The position numbers were made by a program, and so were the translations under genes. Below, one piece after another: positions 1-4,188 of a stretch of DNA of 5,689 nucleotides. How positions within the stretch are numbered: position 1 is the stretch's first letter; the number at the start of each line of letters is the position of its first letter. The notes beneath the pieces are model-generated. The model made no database searches and had not been told where the DNA came from. It saw nothing but the letters and a program-made list of their open reading frames with translations. The stretch spans positions 1 through 5,689 of the forward strand of contig JAMWZF010000210.1 of assembly GCA_024304875.1 (NCBI GenBank), in the 5' to 3' direction. Source of the stretch: Paracoccaceae bacterium (GTDB lineage: Bacteria > Pseudomonadota > Alphaproteobacteria > Rhodobacterales > Rhodobacteraceae).

Positions 1-25
1 CGGAGGTCTGGGGCAAGGCGGTCAT
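1..25 (-). CDS. Possible 5' end of a divergent gene (partial)
   Basis: Read on the minus strand, an ATG at 25-23 opens a frame that runs off the window edge and encodes MTALPQTS. Only eight codons are visible, so no function can be given. A divergent gene would fit the 211 nt of non-coding, repeat-containing sequence between it and the EF-hand gene. No well-placed ribosome binding site is clear: an AGGA lies about 13 nt upstream and a GGA about 4 nt upstream. It could equally be chance. Confidence 0.22.
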
Positions 26-112
26 GATGTCCGGGATGTCCTGGGTATCTGTACAAGATCGGTCCGATGTCGCGCCGATAAAAGGGGACAGAAGGCCCCG
101 CGTCCGGATGTC
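26..112. repeat. Four spaced copies of GATGTC
   Basis: The hexamer GATGTC occurs at 26-31, 35-40, 66-71 and 107-112. The first two form a 9-bp tandem (GATGTCC at 26-32 and 35-41). The last two extend to the identical 9-mer GATGTCGCG (66-74 and 107-115). All lie in the non-coding region ahead of the EF-hand gene, where they could be sites for a DNA-binding regulator. This role is inferred only from repetition and position. Confidence 0.35.
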
Positions 113-183
113 GCGTTGGGGCGCCCCGAAAAAAATCGCCGTGCGGGCGACGGAACCTGCCGGATCGCCCGTTGATAGGGGGA

Positions 184-204
184 CTTCGGCAGCACACGCC
201 GAAG
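184..204 (+). promoter_or_regulatory. Perfect 7-bp hairpin in the leader of the EF-hand gene
   Basis: CTTCGGC (184-190) and GCCGAAG (198-204) form a perfect 7-bp stem with a 7-nt loop. It ends 20 nt before the AAGGAA ribosome binding site (225-230) of the EF-hand gene, and no T-run follows, so it is not a standard terminator. If it lies within the transcript it could stabilise the 5' end or affect translation. A leader role is inference, since the transcription start is unknown. Confidence 0.4.
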
Positions 205-236
205 GCAGGCACAAGGCAAGAAGCAAGGAACACGAC

Positions 237-734
237 ATGCAGACCCTCAAGACAACATTGCTGATCGCGGCCATCGCCGGCGGCTTCGCCGTGGGCGCGG
301 CCCAGGCCCAGGGCGGGCCCGGCGGTCCGCGCGGCGGCGCCATCATGGACTTCGCAACCCTCGACACCGATGGCAACGGCGCGCTGACGCTGGACGAGAT
401 GGAGGCGCAGGCCGCCGCCCGGTTCGCTGCGGCCGACACCGATGGTGACGGCGCGCTCTCGGCGGCCGAGCTGGAAGCCCGGGCCGACGCCGCCCGCGCC
501 GAACGCTTCGCCCGGATGGTGGAACGGCTGGACACCAACGGCGACGGTCTGATCCAGCTCGAGGAGATGGAGGCGATGCGCGAGTCCCGGCGCGGGCCCG
601 ACATGGCCGCGATGTTCGAACGGGCCGATACCGATGGCGACGGCCGGGTGACGGAGGCGGAGTTCGACGCCGCCCGCGACGCCGCCCGCAACCGGTTCAT
701 GGAGCGGCGGGGCGGCGACCGGCGCGGCGGCTGA
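237..734 (+). CDS. Exported EF-hand calcium-binding protein
   Basis: This is a 165-residue protein with a signal peptide (basic start MQTLK, hydrophobic core about residues 7-20, AQA cleavage motif near residue 24), so the mature form should be periplasmic or secreted. Four canonical 12-residue EF-hand loops follow, at residues 43-54 (DTDGNG), 67-78 (DTDGDG), 99-110 (DTNGDG) and 131-142 (DTDGDG). Each has acidic or polar residues at positions 1, 3 and 5, Gly at 6 and Glu at 12, so calcium binding is likely. The C-terminus is a Gly/Arg tail. The ATG at 237 is chosen because it gives the signal peptide and has AAGGAA (225-230) 6 nt upstream. The same frame is open from position 24, but that extension lacks protein-like character. 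It lies directly upstream of the sigma/anti-sigma/sensor genes on the same strand and may be their target or an accessory sensor. That link is inferred from position only. Confidence 0.93.
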   Translation: MQTLKTTLLIAAIAGGFAVGAAQAQGGPGGPRGGAIMDFATLDTDGNGALTLDEMEAQAAARFAAADTDGDGALSAAELEARADAARAERFARMVERLDTNGDGLIQLEEMEAMRESRRGPDMAAMFERADTDGDGRVTEAEFDAARDAARNRFMERRGGDRRGG

Positions 735-749
735 CCCCGGTCCCCGAGG

Positions 750-790
750 GGCGGCCCGGGTCCGATCGTCCCCCCGGGACCCGGGCCGCC
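750..790 (+). terminator. Strong 14-bp GC hairpin between EF-hand and sigma genes
   Basis: GGCGGCCCGGGTCC (750-763) and GGACCCGGGCCGCC (777-790) are exact reverse complements, giving a 14-bp nearly all-GC stem with a 13-nt loop that is mostly C. A G-T and a G-C pair can extend it to 748-792. It begins 15 nt after the EF-hand stop codon. No T-run follows, so it is not a textbook intrinsic terminator. It could be a partial terminator or attenuator that sets EF-hand against sigma transcript levels, or a 3'-end stabiliser. Only 43 nt remain between it and the sigma start codon. Confidence 0.6.
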
Positions 791-812
791 TCGCAATTGC
801 AAGGATGTGACG

Positions 813-830
813 ATGTGGCTAGCACCCTGA
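813..830 (+). CDS. Five-codon leader mini-ORF (MWLAP) with its own ribosome binding site
   Basis: ATG TGG CTA GCA CCC TGA runs from 813 to 830. It has an AAGGA at 801-805 with 7-nt spacing, the best ribosome binding site in this intergenic region. The stop lies 3 nt before the sigma ATG at 834 and in the same frame. Either a leader peptide delivers ribosomes to the sigma gene by termination-reinitiation, or 813 is the ancestral sigma start and the TGA at 828 is an in-frame nonsense change or sequence error. The arrangement is directly visible; translation is inferred. Confidence 0.35.
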   Translation: MWLAP

Positions 831-833
831 TCC

Positions 834-1442
834 ATGATGGAAGGCTCCAGATCGGGCCGCGCCCCGGCCGAGACGTCGCGGGAGGCGGCGGAGGACGCGC
901 GCCTGCTCGCCGCCTATGCCGCCGGGGACCTCTCGGCGGCCCGCCTTCTGACGGCACGGCTGGCGCCCCGCGCCCTGGCCCAGGCGGGCCGCATGCTGGG
1001 CGACCGGGCCGAGGCCGAGGACGTGGTGCAGGAGGCCATGCTGCGCCTCTGGCGGCAGGCCCCGGAGTGGCGGTCGGGCGAGGCCAAGGCGTCCACATGG
1101 CTCTACCGGGTCGTGGCCAACCTCAGCACCGACCGGCTGCGGGCGCGGCGGCGGCAGGCGCCGATCGAGGATGCCGAGCGGATCGAGGACAGCTCCGAGA
1201 GCGCATCGGACCGTCTTCAGCAAAAAGCGCGGCTTGCGGCCTTGCGGGACGCCCTGGGTGGTCTGCCCGAGCGGCAGTCGCAGGCGGTCGCGCTGCGTCA
1301 CCTGGAAGGTCTCGGCAACGAGCAGATCGCCGAGATCATGGACATCAACGTCCGGGCGGTCGAAAGTCTGACCGCCCGCGGCAAACGGGCGCTCGTGGCG
1401 GCTCTCGCCCGGCGCAAGGACGAACTGGGGTTTGAGGAATGA
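834..1442 (+). CDS. ECF-type RNA polymerase sigma factor
   Basis: This 202-residue protein has the sigma2-sigma4 layout of group 4 (ECF) sigma factors. Region 2 covers about residues 22-107, with the core-binding motif EAEDVVQEAMLRLW (60-73) and the DNA-melting / -10 segment STWLYRVVANLSTDRLR (87-103). A variable linker (108-128) follows. Region 4 covers about 130-195, with LPERQ (144-148) and the -35-binding helix-turn-helix GNEQIAEIMDINVRAVESLTARGK (161-184). It should direct RNA polymerase to a small set of promoters. The start is ATG 834 or the adjacent 837. Neither has a clear Shine-Dalgarno sequence, which points to coupling with the mini-ORF at 813-830. Its stop overlaps the next start as ATGA, so the two are translationally coupled. 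The context, with a small membrane protein and a Metal_resist-type sensor downstream, resembles cnrH. The exact ECF group cannot be assigned by eye. Confidence 0.93.
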   Translation: MMEGSRSGRAPAETSREAAEDARLLAAYAAGDLSAARLLTARLAPRALAQAGRMLGDRAEAEDVVQEAMLRLWRQAPEWRSGEAKASTWLYRVVANLSTDRLRARRRQAPIEDAERIEDSSESASDRLQQKARLAALRDALGGLPERQSQAVALRHLEGLGNEQIAEIMDINVRAVESLTARGKRALVAALARRKDELGFEE

Positions 1443-1783
1443 TGACCGACCGGGAAAAGGCGCTCGACGACGACCTCGCCGCGGCGCGGTCCGAAGTTGC
1501 CGGCGAGGGCTGGGAGATGTCGGACGCGCTGATGGCACGGATCCTGGCCGATGCCGCCGCGGAGATGCCGCGGCCGTCGGCCGATGCGGGGCGGCGCGGC
1601 CTCTGGTCGGCGCTGGTCTCGACCCTCGGGGGATGGCCGGCGGTGAGCGGGCTTGCGGCGGCAACGGTCGCCGGGATCTGGCTCGGCGCGGCGCCGCCGC
1701 CGGCGCTCGATACCTTCCTGGCGGGCGACCCCGTCTCGATCTCCTTCACCACCGGACTGGACGTGCTGGAGGCGGACGGCTGA
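1439..1783 (+). CDS. Small single-pass membrane protein, probable anti-sigma factor
   Basis: This 114-residue protein has an acidic N-terminal segment (about 1-55) with a helical LSDALMAR-like stretch (SDALMARILADAAAEMP, 28-44), one membrane segment (about 66-84, WPAVSGLAAATVAGIWLGA) and a roughly 30-residue C-terminal tail. The positive GRR at 51-53 favours an N-in, C-out topology. Anti-sigma factors such as CnrY are likewise small, with a cytoplasmic sigma-binding segment and one membrane helix. There is no Cys or His, so it is not of the zinc-binding ZAS class. The ATG at 1439 overlaps the sigma stop codon (ATGA), and ATG 1442 is an alternative start. GAGGA (1434-1438) lies just ahead and suits 1442 slightly better; GGGG at 1427-1430 suits 1439. 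The function is inferred from topology and position between sigma and sensor genes, because sequence similarity is not obvious by eye. Confidence 0.75.
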   Translation: MMTDREKALDDDLAAARSEVAGEGWEMSDALMARILADAAAEMPRPSADAGRRGLWSALVSTLGGWPAVSGLAAATVAGIWLGAAPPPALDTFLAGDPVSISFTTGLDVLEADG

Positions 1784-1786
1784 GCC

Positions 1787-2284
1787 ATGAGCGATCCTGA
1801 CAAGACCGCGCGTCTGCGCCCCGCCATCCGCATCCTGTTGCTGATTTCGCTGGCGCTGAACCTTGTCGTCATCGGGCTCGTCGCGGGCGCCCTCGTGTCC
1901 GGCAGGGTGGGCGACCGTCCGCGACTGAGCTTCGAACTCGGTCCGTTCGTTCGGGCCCTGGACCCGGAGGACCGGCGCGCCATCATCGAGACGATCCGCA
2001 GCGACCCCGACGTGCGCCCGCCGTCCCCGCGCGAAAGGCGCCGGAAGCTTGTGGAGATGGTGCAGATCCTGCGGACCGAACCCTTCGACCCCGCCGCGAT
2101 GGAGCAACTGCTTGCCGAGCAGCGCGACCAGGGCCAGCGGATCGTGAGCCGCGCTCACAGCGCCCTCGTCATGCGTCTGTCCGAAGTGTCCCCGGCTGAA
2201 CGGGCGGCCTTCGCTGACCGGCTGGAGAGCGAGACGCGTCGCGGGCCGTCCGAACGGGACGGGCCACGCGAGGGCAGAGAGTAA
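1787..2284 (+). CDS. Periplasmic heavy-metal-sensor-like protein (Metal_resist/CnrX type)
   Basis: This 165-residue protein has a short cytoplasmic N-terminus, one membrane anchor (about residues 13-36, AIRILLLISLALNLVVIGLV) and a mostly helical, charged periplasmic part. That part shows the features of the Metal_resist/CpxP-like family: an initial LDPEDRRAIIETI helix (58-70), a RERRRKLVEMVQILRTEPFDPAAMEQLLAEQ stretch (82-112) typical of these helical hairpins, and a final LSEVSPAERAAFADRLE helix (131-147). In CnrX-type systems this protein senses metal in the periplasm and relieves the membrane anti-sigma factor. Here there is one His (H124), no Cys, and Met only at 1, 91, 105 and 129, so the CnrX nickel/cobalt site is not conserved as a set. 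The gene starts 3 nt after the preceding stop, with GGAGG at 1768-1772 as a distant ribosome binding site. The family call is good; the true signal is unknown. Confidence 0.85.
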   Translation: MSDPDKTARLRPAIRILLLISLALNLVVIGLVAGALVSGRVGDRPRLSFELGPFVRALDPEDRRAIIETIRSDPDVRPPSPRERRRKLVEMVQILRTEPFDPAAMEQLLAEQRDQGQRIVSRAHSALVMRLSEVSPAERAAFADRLESETRRGPSERDGPREGRE

Positions 2285-2293
2285 CCCCGGGCG

Positions 2294-3721
2294 TCAGGCC
2301 GCCGATAACGCCATGTTGACCATGTTGCGCCCCGAATTCTTGGCCCGGTAGAGCGCGGCATCGGCCCGTTCGAACATGGCGTCGATGCAGGTCCGCCCTG
2401 TCGCCGGATCGTCTGCTGCCAGGTAGGCGCTCTGCCCTGCCATGGCGACGCCGACCGAGAGGGTCACGCTCAGGACGGGTCGGTGCTGGCCAAGGTCGAA
2501 CCCGCGAGAGCAGATGGCGGTGCGCAACCGCTCGGCCGCGGCGCGGGCCTCCACCGGGTCGGTGTCGGGCATGGCGACGAGGAACTCCTCGCCCCCGATG
2601 CGGGCCACCAGGTCCTCGGCCCGGACCGAGCGTCGCAGCCGTTCGGCCACCATCACGAGGACCCTGTCGCCGACCCCGTGGCCATGCGCGTCGTTGATCG
2701 ACTTGAAGTGGTCGATGTCGAGGACCATCATCGCGAAATCGGACCCCGCGTCGCGGCAACTGCGGGCAAGGCGCAGCAGGTGCGGTTCTGCGTACCGGCG
2801 GTTGTAGAGCCCAGTCAGAGGATCGGTGACCGCGGCGCGCAGCCCGTCGCGAACGCTTTGCCGAAGCCGTTCGCGCTGTTTCTTGCGGGCCATGACCGCC
2901 TCGACGCGAAGCGCCAGTTCATGGTCCGACACCGGCCCCGCGACCACGTCGTTCACGCCGATGTCGAGGAGGATCGCGGCGGTATCCTCGGTATGGTCGG
3001 GCAGCACGGCGATCTGGCCGACATCGCGGGTGCCCGACCGGCTGCGCAGTTCCGACACCAGCGGCGGCAAGGTTTCGGCAAGGAGGGCGGGGGTCATCCC
3101 GGTGCCGTCGATCAGCACCACGTCGGCGCGGGTGTCGGCCACGTCCTCGGCATGACCGAGCCTGTCGTCGAGGGCGCCGGCGCTGCACCGGTGCGGGGTC
3201 AGGGCGCCCAGACGCGCGGCCCGTGCCCGCGCGGTGCCGATGGACCGTCCCAGAATGGCAACCCGCCCCGGTGTCTCGAACACCGCGGCAGGTTCGCCGA
3301 GGCCGAGGGCGCGGTGGGTGTCGTCGCGCATCCGAAGCTCGGCCGCGGCATCGCGGGCGCGCAGGAGGCTGCGGATGCGGGCCAGCAGGACCTGGTCGTG
3401 AACCGGCCGGCATATCACGTCGTCCGCCCCCGCCCGCAGCGCCGCCAGCCGCTGCGCGGGGTCGCAGATCGTTCCGATCATGATGATGGGGGTATCGGCG
3501 CTGGCCGTGTCCGACTTCACCTTTCGGCAGAAGTTGATGCTCTCGTCGTCCGAGCCGCCGACCGCCATCAGGATGAGATCCGGCGGCGTATCCGCGACAA
3601 TCGTCAGCGCCTCCGGAATCCCGGCTGCACTGTCCACCAGGTACCGCGCCGCGATCAGTTTCACGTTGAGCACGATCCGGTTCGTCGCGACGCCATCCAC
3701 TAGCAGAATCCGAGCCGACAT
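2294..3721 (-). CDS. pleD: PleD-like diguanylate cyclase (REC-REC-GGDEF) with degenerate receivers
   Basis: This 475-residue protein has the PleD architecture: receiver 1 (about 1-122), receiver 2 (about 152-280) and a GGDEF domain (about 295-470) that makes cyclic di-GMP from two GTP. The active-site signature is intact (GGEEF, 376-380), as are DPLTGLYNRRY (300-310) and the substrate-site segment DIDHFKSIND (335-344). RAED (367-370) is the RxxD product-inhibition site, five residues before GGEEF. The N-terminus aligns without gaps to Caulobacter PleD as I remember it. On that numbering the phosphoacceptor D53 is Ala, acidic D10 is Gly, T83 is Gly and K105 is Arg, so receiver 1 should not be phosphorylated. 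Receiver 2 also lacks the acidic pair (VAILGRS, 154-160) though it keeps D205. The start at 3721 is chosen because MSARILLVDG begins the receiver fold and GAGGA lies 7 nt upstream (plus-strand 3729-3733). The open frame extends to 4000 but would overlap the DUF3572 gene. It is divergent from that gene and converges on the sensor gene. Confidence 0.93.
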   Translation of the reverse strand: MSARILLVDGVATNRIVLNVKLIAARYLVDSAAGIPEALTIVADTPPDLILMAVGGSDDESINFCRKVKSDTASADTPIIMIGTICDPAQRLAALRAGADDVICRPVHDQVLLARIRSLLRARDAAAELRMRDDTHRALGLGEPAAVFETPGRVAILGRSIGTARARAARLGALTPHRCSAGALDDRLGHAEDVADTRADVVLIDGTGMTPALLAETLPPLVSELRSRSGTRDVGQIAVLPDHTEDTAAILLDIGVNDVVAGPVSDHELALRVEAVMARKKQRERLRQSVRDGLRAAVTDPLTGLYNRRYAEPHLLRLARSCRDAGSDFAMMVLDIDHFKSINDAHGHGVGDRVLVMVAERLRRSVRAEDLVARIGGEEFLVAMPDTDPVEARAAAERLRTAICSRGFDLGQHRPVLSVTLSVGVAMAGQSAYLAADDPATGRTCIDAMFERADAALYRAKNSGRNMVNMALSAA

Positions 3722-3812
3722 CCGATGATCCTCGTTGGCCTTGACCCTTCCCCTGGAAAGATCATCCCGGCAATTGGTTAACAATTGGTTTCGCCCATCG
3801 TAAGGAATCCGA
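3722..3812. promoter_or_regulatory. Divergent promoter region of the pleD-like and DUF3572 genes
   Basis: This 91-nt, locally AT-richer interval must carry the promoters of both divergent genes. It holds the ribosome binding sites GAGGA (minus strand, 3729-3733) and AAGGA (plus strand, 3802-3806, 6 nt before the DUF3572 ATG). GATGATC (3724-3730) and GATCATC (3760-3766) are an inverted pair that, in the pleD-like transcript, could partly cover its ribosome binding site. No good match to -35/-10 boxes was found; TTGACC at 3741-3746 lacks a suitable partner. Confidence 0.6.
3771..3790. repeat. Tandem CAATTGGTT pair, 11-bp period
   Basis: CAATTGGTT occurs at 3771-3779 and 3782-3790, joined by AA, so the copies lie about one helical turn apart on the same DNA face. 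The join creates the palindrome GTTAAC (3777-3782). Two in-phase copies between divergent genes suggest a regulator site. TTAA (3778-3781) followed 7 nt later by TT is only a partial match to the CtrA consensus TTAA-N7-TTAA. Confidence 0.45.
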
Positions 3813-4091
3813 ATGAAGCGTGAAGATGCCGAGGCCATAGCCGTCCGCGCCCTGGGCTGGCTGGCCTCCGACCCCGACCTGTGCGGCGTATTCCTCGGTG
3901 CCAGCGGTGCCTCGGCGGGGGATCTGCGCGCGCAGGCCTCGGATCCGGCCTTCCTTGGCGGGGTTCTCGACTTCATCGCCATGGACGACGCCTGGATCAC
4001 CGCCTTCTGCGACGCGGAGGGCTTGCCCTACGATGCGCCCATGCGGGCCCGCGCGGCCCTGCCGGGCGGCGAGGCTGTGCACTGGACCTGA
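3813..4091 (+). CDS. DUF3572 family protein
   Basis: This 92-residue, probably cytoplasmic protein has no signal peptide or membrane segment. The pattern fits DUF3572: an N-terminal EDAEAIAVRALGWLASDPDL (4-23), then FLGASGAS (27-34), then DPAFLGGVLDFIAMDDAWITAFCDAEG (44-70), and a C-terminal RAALPGGEAVHWT ending. The family is largely alphaproteobacterial and has no established function that I know of. In several alphaproteobacteria it neighbours divK-pleD, which agrees with the divergent pleD-like gene here and suggests a conserved link to cyclic di-GMP or cell-cycle genes. The start is supported by AAGGA (3802-3806) 6 nt upstream. An antisense open frame covers the same stretch but lacks domain content. 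Confidence 0.9.
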   Translation: MKREDAEAIAVRALGWLASDPDLCGVFLGASGASAGDLRAQASDPAFLGGVLDFIAMDDAWITAFCDAEGLPYDAPMRARAALPGGEAVHWT

Positions 4092-4125
4092 ATCGCGCGG
4101 CGGCTTGAAAGCGACAGAACCCGTC

Positions 4126-4145
4126 GCAGCCGAAGCGGAGGCTGC
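4126..4145. terminator. Weak hairpin after the DUF3572 gene
   Basis: GCAGCC (4126-4131) and GGCTGC (4140-4145) form a 6-bp stem with an 8-nt loop, 34 nt after the DUF3572 stop. No T-run follows. It may contribute to termination before the methyltransferase gene, but stems this short are common in such GC-rich DNA. Confidence 0.2.
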
Positions 4146-4188
4146 CCTGCGGCCGGACCTATCGTGACCGGCGAGAGGAGTTCTGCCC

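Noticed and set aside
152..177. ECF-like promoter GGAACC (152-157) with CGTT (170-173) or TTGATA (172-177)
   Set aside because: GGAAC is a good ECF -35 core, but the gap to CGTT is only 13 nt instead of the usual 16-17. No -10 fits well at the right distance. The A-run at 129-135 upstream is suggestive but not enough.
24..236. N-terminal extension of the EF-hand frame starting at 24
   Set aside because: It would bury a clear signal peptide and the well-placed AAGGAA ribosome binding site, and the extension has no recognisable protein features.
827..833. TGATCC as an RpoE/ECF11-type -35 element
   Set aside because: It lies against the sigma start codon and no TAA-type -10 follows at suitable spacing.
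819..1664. 281-codon open frame on the minus strand
   Set aside because: It is antisense to the sigma and anti-sigma genes, with Pro/Arg-rich composition typical of shadow frames in GC-rich DNA.
2483..3703. 406-codon open frame on the plus strand
   Set aside because: It is an antisense shadow of the pleD-like gene, which has clear REC and GGDEF motifs on the other strand.
3778..3791. CtrA binding site TTAA-N7-TTAA
   Set aside because: Only TTAA-N7-TT matches; the second half-site reads TTTC.
3722..4000. N-terminal extension of the pleD-like frame to 4000
   Set aside because: It is antisense to the DUF3572 gene, while MSARILLVDG at 3721 is a normal receiver start with its own ribosome binding site.
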